From Candidatus Brocadia sp. (GTDB taxonomy: Bacteria; Planctomycetota; Brocadiia; Brocadiales; Brocadiaceae), in assembly GCA_011525665.1 (NCBI GenBank), contig WYAU01000052.1, forward strand, positions 1-33,019: 33,019 nucleotides of DNA, in the 5' to 3' direction. Made by a program: the position numbers and the translations under genes. Shown in pieces: positions 8,029 through 17,003 of the stretch (positions are counted from its first letter, which is position 1; the number at the start of each line of letters is the position of its first letter). The notes under the pieces are model-generated. The model made no database searches. It saw only the letters and a program-made list of their open reading frames with translations, and had not been told where the DNA came from.

Positions 8029-9738
8029 TTATCGGCGTCTTTTCCACCAAACGATACTGCCGACAACAATCGGCACTACCGGGATTCCCGCAATCGATAG
8101 CCAAAAGATAACTTTCATCTGGACAGGGCTAATCGTTGCCTTGCGGAAATCGGGTGGCTTTGCAGAGATACCAAGCTGCGTCTCCTTTTTCGCCAGCCAG
8201 TTGATTGAATTACGGAACAGGTCTGTATTTCCCGGGTTTTCTATATATTCATTCGTGGCAAAATTCACATCGCCAAAGACGACCAATCGCGCACCCTGGG
8301 GTTTGGCCGAAGGATCATTGGCCATAGAAGGATGCGATTGGGTAACGGCTTTGGGTAATTCCTTTACCTGAGATGCCACCGCCAGAGACACAGGACCCTG
8401 AACATCGGTGTCTATATTATACTCAGGTTTTTTTTGCCGTAAATTTGCAACATCGGTCTCCCCCCATGACCCTTCAGGCGCGCGCATGAGCACGGTTGCC
8501 TGATAAGGCATTTGGTCATTGGGAGGCGACGCATCAACGGGACATGCACCAAAAATGATCGTGTTATAATTCTTCAGATCGTTAGTAATCGCATGATCTT
8601 CCGCATATTCGTCCTTACCCACATAGATTTCCGCAACGGTCTGTATACCAAAAAGAGGCATATTGACCTTGTTGTAAACAACGACATCATCTCGGACTGC
8701 AATTCCGTATTCAGGCAAAAGCGTCTTAAATCCGGTGGGTGCATTCGGATTAAGGGCCGGTTCCAGCATAAGTAAAAGCTTGCCTCTGTTTTCAAGATAG
8801 TTGCGAATTATATTTAATTCTTCCGTCAGATACGCCTTGGTTGGTCCTGCAATCACGAGCACGTCGCAATCATCCGGAATTTTCTTGGCAGTCAAGATAT
8901 CCAGGGGTGCAATACGACAGTTGTCTCGTTTCAGCGCGTTGGCAATTCCGGAAACCCCTCCGCGATCGAAATCCTCAAACTGCCGCTCGCCGTGTCCCGT
9001 AACGAAGTAAATTGCCGACTGTTTCTCCTGTGTAACATTGAGAATCGCTTCCGTAAATGCCTCTTCGCCCTTAAATTTAAAGGGGTATTGCCTTTCTATC
9101 ACTTCACTTTGCTGTACGTGCTTGCTATGGTCACCGCATTCAAATACCACCGTATTCAGTTGAAGATCGCTAATATTAAGGCGTTTTGCCAGCTCTTCAA
9201 CCTTGGTACGGTTTCTTAACGGATCAACACTTTCCACCTTGATTTTATCAGAATGATAGGCATATTCTTTCAGGATATCCAGGATTTGTTCATAAAACAT
9301 CTCTCCCGGATTGAAGAGGGTGGTAACGACAACGGGTTTGTCAAGATTCTTGAGTATGTTTTTTGTTTTCGGTGAAAGGGAATACTTGCCGGTAAGCGTG
9401 AGGTCAAAACGTTCATAATGCCGGTTATTGAGAAATCCTACAACCGCAAAAATACATGCCGCGAAAATGGACATTATGGCAACATTGGTACCGACGAGCG
9501 CCTTCCTCTTGGATGCCTCAGTTGAAAACCATTTTTTCCGGATGGCCATAACGGTGCTGAATCCGATAATAACACCGCCGCCTGCACCGATCGGAACAAG
9601 GGAAGAAAACCCCCATGAATCGAAAATCCTTGATATACCGAATCCTGCCACAACAGCAATGATTCCGGCCAGGACAATGTATCCACTAAACTGCTCAAAC
9701 CAATCATTCTTTTTTGTATTCACAGTGATCATCTCCAT
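8029..9738 (-). CDS. GldG-like ABC-transport auxiliary protein
   Basis: The 569-residue protein has two or three N-terminal membrane segments (GYIVLAGIIAVVAGFGI, VIIGFSTVMAI, VAIMSIFAACIFAVVGFL), a large soluble domain and one C-terminal membrane segment (IFWLSIAGIPVVPIVVGSIVWW) followed by KRRR. The soluble part has GldG/ABC_transp_aux features: SLSPKTKNILKNLDKPVVVTT near the start, YFVTGHGERQF, DVLVIAGPTKAYLTEEL and KLLLMLEP. In gliding bacteroidetes GldA/F/G form an ABC complex. Elsewhere such modules have uncertain cargo. Its start overlaps the permease stop by 10 bases, showing translational coupling. Confidence 0.87.
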   Translation of the reverse strand: MEMITVNTKKNDWFEQFSGYIVLAGIIAVVAGFGISRIFDSWGFSSLVPIGAGGGVIIGFSTVMAIRKKWFSTEASKRKALVGTNVAIMSIFAACIFAVVGFLNNRHYERFDLTLTGKYSLSPKTKNILKNLDKPVVVTTLFNPGEMFYEQILDILKEYAYHSDKIKVESVDPLRNRTKVEELAKRLNISDLQLNTVVFECGDHSKHVQQSEVIERQYPFKFKGEEAFTEAILNVTQEKQSAIYFVTGHGERQFEDFDRGGVSGIANALKRDNCRIAPLDILTAKKIPDDCDVLVIAGPTKAYLTEELNIIRNYLENRGKLLLMLEPALNPNAPTGFKTLLPEYGIAVRDDVVVYNKVNMPLFGIQTVAEIYVGKDEYAEDHAITNDLKNYNTIIFGACPVDASPPNDQMPYQATVLMRAPEGSWGETDVANLRQKKPEYNIDTDVQGPVSLAVASQVKELPKAVTQSHPSMANDPSAKPQGARLVVFGDVNFATNEYIENPGNTDLFRNSINWLAKKETQLGISAKPPDFRKATISPVQMKVIFWLSIAGIPVVPIVVGSIVWWKRRR

Positions 9739-10439
9739 CTCCTGCTCTCAACAATGCGTACAACGATAAATATGAGTAATGCAGTAAAGCTAACATAGTA
9801 AATTACATCTCTTGTATCCACGATCCCTTTTGTAAACGTATCCCAGTGATCGTAGGTACCGATATACTTCAGGGCATTGTAAAACCACCCTTCATTTCCG
9901 GAGCTTGCCAGACCAATTACCAGCAGGATAAGAAGAGCTACAATCCCTATGACGGCCGCTACAATCTGATTTTTTGTAACGGCAGACACCAGCAGTCCAA
10001 TGGAAATAAAGAGCCCGCCCATCAGAATTAGCCCGATGTAACTGGCAATAATCGCTCCATAATCGGGGCTGCCCACCCATGCTAAGAATATGATATATAA
10101 AGCGGTTGGCGCAATCATGATATTGTAAAGCGCCCAGGCTGACAAAAATTTTCCGAATACCACTTCGAAATCCGTAACGGGAGCCGTCATAAGGGGCTCA
10201 ATGGTGCCGGTTTTGTTTTCTTCGGCCAGTAATCGCATCGTAATAACCGGAGTCAGGATAGAAAGAATAAATTGTGTGTAGGCAAGACTGTATCGCAACG
10301 TTGATTCCTGGGTAATACCGAGCATGATCGAAAAAAAATAGCCTGAAAAAACGGTAAATACAGCAATAATAACGTATGCAACCGGTGATAGGAAATATGC
10401 ATTAATTTCCCGTTGAAAGATGGTACCTATGCTTGTCAT
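9729..10439 (-). CDS. GldF-like ABC-2 permease
   Basis: The 236-residue protein has six predicted membrane spans and the ABC-2 permease features of the GldF/NosY type: an N-terminal FQREINAYFLSPVAYVI, then PVITMRLLAEENKTGTIEPLMTAPV split by a loop, and VVFGKFLSAWALYN. It is the membrane channel partner of the ATPase directly upstream: the ATPase stop (10440-10442) and this ATG (10437-10439) abut without spacing. Confidence 0.88.
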   Translation of the reverse strand: MTSIGTIFQREINAYFLSPVAYVIIAVFTVFSGYFFSIMLGITQESTLRYSLAYTQFILSILTPVITMRLLAEENKTGTIEPLMTAPVTDFEVVFGKFLSAWALYNIMIAPTALYIIFLAWVGSPDYGAIIASYIGLILMGGLFISIGLLVSAVTKNQIVAAVIGIVALLILLVIGLASSGNEGWFYNALKYIGTYDHWDTFTKGIVDTRDVIYYVSFTALLIFIVVRIVESRRWR

Positions 10440-11384
10440 TTATATGGTTACCTCCTGTTCCTGCATCGTGATCTGATGGAATATTTCTTCCAGCGTTATC
10501 GAGGCTTGTTTCATCTCCCGGATAATTCCGTTATTTTTTACAATGTTCGCAAAGACGTCTTCGCGAATATCCATACCTCTTTCTGCCTCTATGGTAAAAT
10601 TATTCAATTCACCCCTGTCGTGCCACACAACTTTTTTAACGCCTTTGATAGCAGACAGGGAATTCTTGATTTTCTCGCCATTACCGCGCACTTCTATCAT
10701 AATATTGTTTCCGCTTCTCAACTGGGTTGCCAAATTGGACGGCGTATCCATAGCGACTATTTTACCTTTATTGATAATAATAACACGGCCACAGATCATT
10801 TCGACTTCAGGAAGGATATGGGTAGAGAGCAATATGGTGTGTTTTTCTCCTAACTCCTTTATGAGTTGTCTGACCTGTCGGATTTGGTTGGGATCGAGCC
10901 CAATTGTCGGTTCATCAAGAATAAGGATCTTCGGGTCATGGACAAGGGTGTCTGCCAGACCAACCCTCTGGCGGTAACCCTTGGAGAGGGTACCAATGAT
11001 CTGATTCTGGACATCGGTAATCCTGCACTTCTCCAGACATTCATCGATTTTCGTTTTACGCTCACGATAGGGTAACTTCTTCAGCTTTGCGCGGAACGAA
11101 AGATACTCTTTCACTCTCATTTCAGGGTACAGAGGCACGTTTTCCGGTAAATACCCTATTTGCTTGCGCACATTAATCGAATCACGGAAGACATCGTACC
11201 CTGCAACCGTTGCTGTACCGGAAGTTGCCGGCATGTAGCATGTCAGAATACGCATGGTAGTGGTTTTACCCGCCCCGTTCGGCCCTAGCAGCCCTAAAAT
11301 TTCACCCTGATTGACTTCAAATGAGATATCGTCTACCGCATAAACATCCGCATACCGCTTTGCCAAATGGTCAACTTTAATCAT
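10440..11384 (-). CDS. GldA-like ABC transporter ATP-binding protein
   Basis: The 314-residue protein is a full ABC ATPase. It has Walker A GPNGAGKTT (about residues 34-42), a Q-loop region IGYLPENVPLY, signature LSKGYRQRVG, Walker B ILILDEPTIGLDP and the H-loop LLSTHILPEVE. A C-terminal extension of about 90 residues ends in LEEIFHQIT, as in the CcmA/GldA/NatA group that drives ABC-2 permeases. It powers the permease and GldG-like protein encoded just downstream. A ribosome site (AAAAGGGGAG) precedes the start. Confidence 0.92.
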   Translation of the reverse strand: MIKVDHLAKRYADVYAVDDISFEVNQGEILGLLGPNGAGKTTTMRILTCYMPATSGTATVAGYDVFRDSINVRKQIGYLPENVPLYPEMRVKEYLSFRAKLKKLPYRERKTKIDECLEKCRITDVQNQIIGTLSKGYRQRVGLADTLVHDPKILILDEPTIGLDPNQIRQVRQLIKELGEKHTILLSTHILPEVEMICGRVIIINKGKIVAMDTPSNLATQLRSGNNIMIEVRGNGEKIKNSLSAIKGVKKVVWHDRGELNNFTIEAERGMDIREDVFANIVKNNGIIREMKQASITLEEIFHQITMQEQEVTI

Positions 11385-11711
11385 AATGTGTGAAACTCCC
11401 CTTTTATATTTATCATTTAAAAACTTCTCTTCTTAGCGAGTTTTTCATCTCCCCTCCGCTACGTCATGGCATTCAGAAACAGGAGTTGTATCGCCGCCAT
11501 GATTCTCATCTCCGTACAACGAAACCATTTTGCCATTTTCTTGTTTTGCTTCTGAAATTAAAGAAAGAAAAAAACGACGGTTTGATGCACGATTTCTGGC
11601 AGGAGGATGGGAATTGCAGCCAATCTTAATACAGGTGAATTACAGAAACATATCCCCTTGCATAGGCAAAAACGACGATACGCCCATCCCTACAATCTGC
11701 AACTCAGCACT
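11385..11711. other. Spacer between rpoZ and the ABC operon
   Basis: The 327 bases hold no convincing gene. On the minus strand an 11-codon ORF (MKNSLRREVFK) with an upstream GGAGGGGAG ends about 28 bases before the ATPase start. It could be a leader peptide, but nothing else supports it. No clear terminator or promoter was found. Confidence 0.3.
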
Positions 11712-11975
11712 TTACAATCTTTCAGACTTTTCGAATACATTTTCACTGTTAGCGGAGTCTGAAATACCCGGGCGCTGCTGCGAACCACCCTCGTTTAACC
11801 GGACCTTTCCCTGTATCAGTTCAAAAAAAGCAATCCGCACCGGATCGTCGGTATCTGTCTCAACCAAAACAGACGCCTTTTTTATAATTTGCCGTGCCCT
11901 GCTTATGATCAACGCAGTAAGCCGCAATGAGCCACCAACTTGCCGTGCAAGTTCGTCAATATTTTTATAATTCAT
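11712..11975 (-). CDS. rpoZ: RNA polymerase omega subunit
   Basis: The 87-residue protein has the RpoZ/RPB6 pattern: LARQVGGSLRLTALIISRAR near the start, then DDPVRIAFFELIQGKVRL, which match the conserved helices that clamp the beta-prime subunit. Omega helps assembly and stability of RNA polymerase and, in some bacteria, binds ppGpp. The length is normal for the family. The C-terminal tail (GGSQQRPGISDSA) is low in structure. The gene is divergent from cysK and upstream of the ABC operon on the same strand. Confidence 0.8.
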   Translation of the reverse strand: MNYKNIDELARQVGGSLRLTALIISRARQIIKKASVLVETDTDDPVRIAFFELIQGKVRLNEGGSQQRPGISDSANSENVFEKSERL

Positions 11976-12300
11976 GGTAACACCTGTGAGAGGAAATATG
12001 TTCCCAAAATTTTATAAATTTACCCGAAATTTCTCGCCGGATACACGGCCTTGCCTTAAAACTATATCGTTGTTTCTCCCCGCTCCATTAAAAAGCGGCC
12101 GGACTAAGAATTCCCTGCGGAAAATTTCAAACAAGTATGAAGTAAAACTATGTATTCTATAGATAAATTCTTTTTTGTCAAGGGAAATCAAACCCTAAAA
12201 ATTCCTTGAGAAATAACTTCTTACTGTGATACTATAATAAGTCTGCATTTTTACTAATAAAAATACTTGCTTTATATCGGCACTTAATTAAGGGGAAAAT
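11976..12300. promoter_or_regulatory. Divergent rpoZ-cysK intergenic region with a candidate -10 box
   Basis: The AT-rich region separates rpoZ (minus) from cysK (plus). A perfect TATAAT (12233-12238) lies 63 bases before the cysK start. The best upstream box, TTGAGA (12206-12211), is 21 bases away, too far for a standard promoter, so the promoter is tentative. AAGGGG at 12290-12295 is the cysK ribosome site. No riboswitch was recognised. Confidence 0.4.
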
Positions 12301-13230
12301 ATGGCAAGGATATATGAAGACATCACAAAGACAATTGGAAATACACCACTCGTCAAACTGAACAACGTCACCAAAGGATTGCAGGCCACCGTTGTTGCCA
12401 AGCTGGAATCTTTTAACCCCATGGCCAGCGTCAAGGACCGCATCGGAATCGCAATGATTGAGGCGGCAGAAAAAGAAGGGTTAATTAACGAAAATACAAT
12501 TATCATAGAACCCACTTCAGGTAATACAGGCATTGCGCTGGCCTTCGTGGCAGCTGCACGAGGCTACAAATTAGTTTTAACAATGCCGGATACCATGAGC
12601 ATAGAGCGAAGGGACCTTCTGAAGGCATTTGGTGCGGAGATCGTGTTAACGCCAGGGTCGGAAGGAATGAGGGGAGCCGTTAACAAAGCAGAAGAATTGT
12701 CAAAGAACACCCCCAACTCTTTTATGCCACAGCAATTCAAGAATCCGGCCAATCCGGAAATACACCGGAAGACAACGGCCGAAGAGATCTGGAATGATAC
12801 GGATGGCAGGATTGATATCTTTGTCGGTGGTGTGGGCACGGGGGGTACGATCACCGGCGTAGGCGAGATTATCAAAAAGCGCAAACCATCATTGAAGGTG
12901 ATTGCCATAGAACCAACCGATTCACCGGTACTTTCCGGAGGAAAACCAGGCCCCCACAAGATCCAGGGAATCGGCGCAGGATTTATTCCGGATATCCTCA
13001 ACATGGAGATAATCGATGAAATTATTACGGTAAAAAACGAGCAGGCTTTTGCCGTGGCCAGACAACTGGCACGTCAAGAAGGGGTTTTGGCAGGCATCTC
13101 TTCCGGGGCTGCCGCCTATGCTGCATTACTGGTGGCTGCAAGACCTGAAAACAAAGGAAAGCTGATTGTGGTTGTGCTTCCCGATACGGGAGAACGATAT
13201 TTATCTACCGTATTATTTAAGGAATTTTAA
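12301..13230 (+). CDS. cysK: Cysteine synthase A (O-acetylserine sulfhydrylase)
   Basis: The 309-residue PLP enzyme shows the CysK motifs: [10 protein letters not shown] at the start, the PLP lysine in [11 protein letters not shown] (Lys 45), the substrate loop [10 protein letters not shown], the phosphate-binding [12 protein letters not shown] and the C-terminal [12 protein letters not shown]. It makes cysteine from O-acetylserine and sulfide. The following gene encodes the enzyme that makes O-acetylserine, and the two overlap by one base (TAATG), so they should be translated in a coupled way and may form the cysteine synthase complex. A ribosome site precedes the ATG. Confidence 0.96.
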   Translation: MARIYEDITKTIGNTPLVKLNNVTKGLQATVVAKLESFNPMASVKDRIGIAMIEAAEKEGLINENTIIIEPTSGNTGIALAFVAAARGYKLVLTMPDTMSIERRDLLKAFGAEIVLTPGSEGMRGAVNKAEELSKNTPNSFMPQQFKNPANPEIHRKTTAEEIWNDTDGRIDIFVGGVGTGGTITGVGEIIKKRKPSLKVIAIEPTDSPVLSGGKPGPHKIQGIGAGFIPDILNMEIIDEIITVKNEQAFAVARQLARQEGVLAGISSGAAAYAALLVAARPENKGKLIVVVLPDTGERYLSTVLFKEF

Positions 13231-13967
13231 TGTTTGAACGCATAAAAGAGGATATCGAAGTCGCTTTTCACAGCGATCCCGCAGCACGGAGTAAACTGGA
13301 AGTCCTTTTATGCTATCCCGGTATCCATGCATTATGGCTGCACCGGATATCCCATTATCTGTGGGGAAAAGGATGGATTGTACTGTCCCGTTTCATTTCC
13401 CACATAAATCGTTTTTTGACGGGGGTTGAAATACATCCTGCAGCGAAAATAGGACGCGGCGTTTTCATTGACCACGGCATGGGTGTTGTCATTGGGGAAA
13501 CCGCTGTCGTTGGGGACGGTTGTCTCATCTATAAAGGGGCTGTGCTCGGCGGCACAACCAGCGAAAAGACCAAGAGACATCCGAATCTGGGCAAAAAGGT
13601 TGTCGTAGGTTCAAACGCCTGCATCCTGGGCAACATAACTATCGGTGATTGTGCGCGGATCGGTTCCGGTTCTGTCGTAACGAAAGATGTGCCTCCGCAT
13701 GCAACGGTAGTCGGTGTACCCGGAAGGATTATAAAACTACGAAAAAAAGACGAACAGGAAGTGATGCTGGACCATGGGCAATTGCCCGACCTGGTTGCCG
13801 AGGCTATTATGGTAGTATTAAAAGAAAATTGCAAGCTTAAACAGCGGATAATAAAGCTCGAGAATACGCTAAACCTTTCAAATGAAGAACACTGTAAGGT
13901 TTCTGAAACGGAATCAGAAGTACTGACCGTATTCATGAAAAATTATAAAGACGGGGACGGGATTTAG
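13230..13967 (+). CDS. cysE: Serine O-acetyltransferase
   Basis: The 245-residue protein has a short N-terminal helical part ([20 protein letters not shown]) and then a left-handed beta-helix of hexapeptide repeats: [48 protein letters not shown]. The DHG and HPNLGKKV words match the active-site region of CysE. It acetylates serine with acetyl-CoA, the first step to cysteine. The C-terminus after VPGRIIK adds about 70 residues of helix that are longer than in short EpsC/NifP-type enzymes. Its end lacks a clear Ile terminus of the kind that inserts into CysK. Confidence 0.95.
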   Translation: MFERIKEDIEVAFHSDPAARSKLEVLLCYPGIHALWLHRISHYLWGKGWIVLSRFISHINRFLTGVEIHPAAKIGRGVFIDHGMGVVIGETAVVGDGCLIYKGAVLGGTTSEKTKRHPNLGKKVVVGSNACILGNITIGDCARIGSGSVVTKDVPPHATVVGVPGRIIKLRKKDEQEVMLDHGQLPDLVAEAIMVVLKENCKLKQRIIKLENTLNLSNEEHCKVSETESEVLTVFMKNYKDGDGI

Positions 13968-14021
13968 AGGCTTGTAAATGCCAGGAACGATTTCCGGTAA
14001 AATGCGGGGGGTGTTTTTATA

Positions 14022-14795
14022 ATTAAAAAAAACGGCGGGGCATTTATTGGTACCAGTGGTTTTGCTTATGAGCACTGGGGAAATGGGGTATTTTACCCCG
14101 AAGGATTATCAAAGGGCAAACGGCTGGAATACTATGCGCAATTTCTAGATAGCGTGGAGTTGAATGTCTCCTTTTATCGATTACCCTCAGAAAAGACCTT
14201 GAAAGCCTGGCACAGAAGAACGCCGGATAATTTTTCATTTGCCGTAAAAGGAAGCCGGTTTATTACCCATGTCAAACAACTTCACGAAGTGGAAGCGCCG
14301 GTAAAGTTGTTTCTCGGCAGGATAAAATTTCTCGAAGAGAAATTAGCGACAGTGCTGTGGCAGCTACCGCCCCTGTTTAACGTTCGCTCCGACAGGTTGT
14401 CTGATTTTGTGTTGCTCTTAAACAGGCTAGGGACAATTTCACATGCCTTCGAGTTTCGGAACAAGAGCTGGCTTTGTGACGATGTGTATCATATATTAAA
14501 AGACAATAATATGGCAATATGCATTGCCGATTGGCCTGAATTTGCCGGGGACGTTCCTGTGGTGGCTGATTTTGTATATCTCCGGCGCCACAAGGCAGGG
14601 CAACACCTTTACGGCGGCTGCTATTCAGATGCCGCATTGCGCGCTGATGCGAAAAAGATAAAACTCTGGTTAAAAGGAGGAAAAAATGTATTCGTGTACT
14701 TCAACAACGATCAGGCTGGTTATGCAGTGAAAAATGCCCTTACCCTTTCAAAGATGATACAAGGAACAAGGGGCGCGTCTACTTCAAAAAAGTAA
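14022..14795 (+). CDS. DUF72 family protein with a non-standard start
   Basis: The reading frame carries the whole DUF72 pattern: AFIGTSGFAYEHWG and GVFYPEG at the N-terminus, LDSVELNVSFYRLPS, FSFAVKGSRFITH, FEFRNKSW and VFVYFNND at the end. DUF72 proteins have a TIM-barrel-like fold and no proven reaction. The first normal start codon (GTG, 14154) would cut off the conserved 44-residue N-terminus. Upstream the frame is open from 14001 and has only ATA (14019) or ATT (14022) as possible starts, behind a G-rich stretch at 14006-14011. Two ATGs (13978, 14002) lie in another frame and would join this one if the six-G run at 14006-14011 had one more G. An ATT start or a homopolymer error are both possible. 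Confidence 0.82.
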   Translation: MKKNGGAFIGTSGFAYEHWGNGVFYPEGLSKGKRLEYYAQFLDSVELNVSFYRLPSEKTLKAWHRRTPDNFSFAVKGSRFITHVKQLHEVEAPVKLFLGRIKFLEEKLATVLWQLPPLFNVRSDRLSDFVLLLNRLGTISHAFEFRNKSWLCDDVYHILKDNNMAICIADWPEFAGDVPVVADFVYLRRHKAGQHLYGGCYSDAALRADAKKIKLWLKGGKNVFVYFNNDQAGYAVKNALTLSKMIQGTRGASTSKK

Positions 14796-14826
14796 ATTTA
14801 TTATTTGATAAAGGAGGAAAAAAACA

Positions 14827-15624
14827 GTGGATTGGGGAATGAAAAATCGTTTATCTCAACTCATTAAATCGAATGGCCGTTGTATGTTTCTCCCTATAGA
14901 TCACGGATATTTCCAGGGACCTACCTCAAAACTGGAAAGGCCGGGAGAAACGATTAAACCGATTATCGACTACGCGGATGCACTCTTTTGCACCCGCGGG
15001 GTATTGCGTGCATGCATTAATCACGAAAACAGCAAGCCGATTATCCTCAGGGTATCGGGCGGCAGCAGCATGGTGGGTAAGGATCTTGCCAATGAAGTAT
15101 TAACCACTTCGATCGAAGAGGCTATCCGTCTGAACGCGTCCGGTGTCGGCATCTCGGTCTTTATCGGCAGCGATTACGAAAAGGAAACACTATTAAATCT
15201 GGCAAAACTGGTTGACGAGGCAGAGAGATATGGCATTCCTGTCATGGCAGTTACCGCTGTAGGCAGGGAGCTGGAAAAGCGGGACGCGCGGTATCTTGCC
15301 CTCTGTTGCCGTATTGCAGCAGAATTGGGCGCCCGCGTCGTAAAGACGTACTGGTGCGAGAATTTTGACAAGGTGACCAACGGTTGTCCCGTACCGGTCG
15401 TTATGGCCGGCGGACCAAAAACAAACTCGGACCTCGAGGTGTTTGAGTTTGTTCACGATGGGATGCAAAAGGGGGCCATCGGGGTAAATTTAGGGAGAAA
15501 TATCTGGCAGAATGAACATCCGGTAGCCATGATCAGGGCATTGCGTGCCATCATCCATGAAAATGCCACGGCAAATCAAGCCAATGATCTGTTTCATACC
15601 CTAAAGAACGAAAAGAAAAAATAG
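14827..15624 (+). CDS. LsrF / class I fructose-bisphosphate aldolase family protein
   Basis: The 265-residue protein opens with MDWGMKNRLSQL and IDHGYFQGPTS and has ARVVKTYWCENF with a candidate Schiff-base lysine, then VPVVMAGGPK and GVNLGRNIWQ, the phosphate-binding end. These are features of the DeoC/LacD-like aldolase group that includes LsrF (a thiolase for phosphorylated AI-2) and archaeal-type fructose-bisphosphate aldolases. The exact substrate cannot be read from the sequence. The GTG start at 14827 is favoured over the ATG four codons later, because AAGGAGG at 14811-14817 has good spacing to it and the MDWGMK word is conserved. Confidence 0.85.
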   Translation: MDWGMKNRLSQLIKSNGRCMFLPIDHGYFQGPTSKLERPGETIKPIIDYADALFCTRGVLRACINHENSKPIILRVSGGSSMVGKDLANEVLTTSIEEAIRLNASGVGISVFIGSDYEKETLLNLAKLVDEAERYGIPVMAVTAVGRELEKRDARYLALCCRIAAELGARVVKTYWCENFDKVTNGCPVPVVMAGGPKTNSDLEVFEFVHDGMQKGAIGVNLGRNIWQNEHPVAMIRALRAIIHENATANQANDLFHTLKNEKKK

Positions 15625-15665
15625 TTTTAAATATTATTTGATAATTTTATCAAATGGAAAACCTC

Positions 15666-15700
15666 CCCCTCAATCCCTTCCTTGCGAAGGGATTGAGGGG
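15666..15700. repeat. 15-bp perfect hairpin, dispersed-repeat type
   Basis: CCCCTCAATCCCTTC and GAAGGGATTGAGGGG flank a five-base loop, 42 bases after the aldolase stop. No U-tract follows, but the stem is strong enough to act as an mRNA end or stability element. The rest of the 282-base gap to the next start holds no visible gene. Confidence 0.65.
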
Positions 15701-15906
15701 TGGTTATAAGACCGACAAAGATTCCGTGGTATAATAATGTAGTTGTAAGATTATAATAGCCTATTGCAGATGACGCAAGAAAGACGAAGAAAAAAGTTGA
15801 AAATCTCAACCTCTCCGCTTCCCAATTTTTCAACTCCCACAGTAGTAATTACCGCGCCCTCTGCTGCAAACAAACTTTGCGGAGAATTGAATGGGGAAAA
15901 AATGGT

Positions 15907-16941
15907 ATGCGCGTAGCAATGTATTATAACAACCGCGATGTGAGAATCGAAGAGATGCAAACCCCGCAAGCCGGGCCGGGCGAGTTGCTGGTAAAGGTAC
16001 GGGCAAGCGGCATCTGTGGCAGCGACGTCATGGAATGGTATCGCATTAAAAGGGCGCCGCTGGTGTTGGGGCATGAGATTGCTGGGGAAATTGTTGCTGT
16101 CGGCGAAGGAGTGAAGCGTTTCAAGGTGGGCGAACGGGTAACGGTTGCCCATCATGTCCCGTGCAACACCTGCCACTATTGCCTGAACGGCCATTATTCT
16201 GTATGTGAGACCTTACGTACCACGAACTTTTATCCGGGCGGCTTTTCTGAATACATCCGCATCCCTCAGATCAACGTTGATCGTGGCACCTTTATCCTGC
16301 CCGATGAGGTTTCTTTTGAAGAGGGGACATTTGCCGAGCCTTTGGCCTGCACCCTTCTCGGACAAAGGAAGGCAAATCTACGCCGGGGTCAGAGTATACT
16401 CGTCATCGGCAGTGGTATCTCCGGATTACTCCACATCCAATTGGCATGTGCACTGGGGGCAGGCCGTATATTTGCCGTAGATATCACGGAATATCGCTTG
16501 AAAATGGCCAAACACTGCGGAGCGGATGTAACCATTCACGCCAAAGAGGACGTGCCCGCCTGGTTGCGCAAGGCGAACGACGGACGGCTTGCAGACCTTG
16601 TTATCGTATGTACGGGCGCCCCTTCAGCTATTCAGCAGGCATTTAACTCCGTGGACCGGGGTGGAACGATCCTCTTTTTTGCCCCGACAGAGCCCAATGT
16701 ATCAACCCCCATGAACCTATGGGACCTCTGGCGCAATTGCAATTCAATCATCATGTCATATGCCGGCCCCCCCGATGACACCGCAGCGTCCATCGAATTG
16801 ATCCGTTCAGGCAGGGTAAAAGTACGCGATTTGATCACCCATCGGTTACCCCTTGCAGAAACAGCTCTGGGCTTCAAACTCGTTGCCGAGGCCAAGGATT
16901 CCATCAAGGTCATCATTGAACCCCACACGTCCGGTGGATAA
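15907..16941 (+). CDS. Zinc-dependent medium-chain alcohol/polyol dehydrogenase
   Basis: The protein of about 344 residues is a medium-chain dehydrogenase: catalytic zinc ligands in GICGSD and GHEIAGEIVAVGEGV, the structural zinc cluster CNTCHYCLNGHYSVC, and the Rossmann NAD(P) motif VIGSGISGLLHIQ followed by FAVDITEYRL with Asp, which favours NAD. Threonine, sorbitol and glucose dehydrogenases belong to this group, and the substrate is unknown. The ATG at 15907 (MRVAMYY) fits the usual start of the family better than the TTG at 15877, and GGGG at 15892-15895 could serve as ribosome site. It ends 62 bases before mutM. Confidence 0.88.
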   Translation: MRVAMYYNNRDVRIEEMQTPQAGPGELLVKVRASGICGSDVMEWYRIKRAPLVLGHEIAGEIVAVGEGVKRFKVGERVTVAHHVPCNTCHYCLNGHYSVCETLRTTNFYPGGFSEYIRIPQINVDRGTFILPDEVSFEEGTFAEPLACTLLGQRKANLRRGQSILVIGSGISGLLHIQLACALGAGRIFAVDITEYRLKMAKHCGADVTIHAKEDVPAWLRKANDGRLADLVIVCTGAPSAIQQAFNSVDRGGTILFFAPTEPNVSTPMNLWDLWRNCNSIIMSYAGPPDDTAASIELIRSGRVKVRDLITHRLPLAETALGFKLVAEAKDSIKVIIEPHTSGG

Positions 16942-17003
16942 TAACAGGATGGGCGGCAACCGGAGAGACGGATTGAGTGGTGCCTAAGCGGGAGAAGTTG
17001 TGA

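Noticed and set aside
15751-16194. Minus-strand 147-codon ORF over the dehydrogenase start
   Set aside because: It is antisense to the zinc-binding motifs of a clear dehydrogenase and has no recognisable features.
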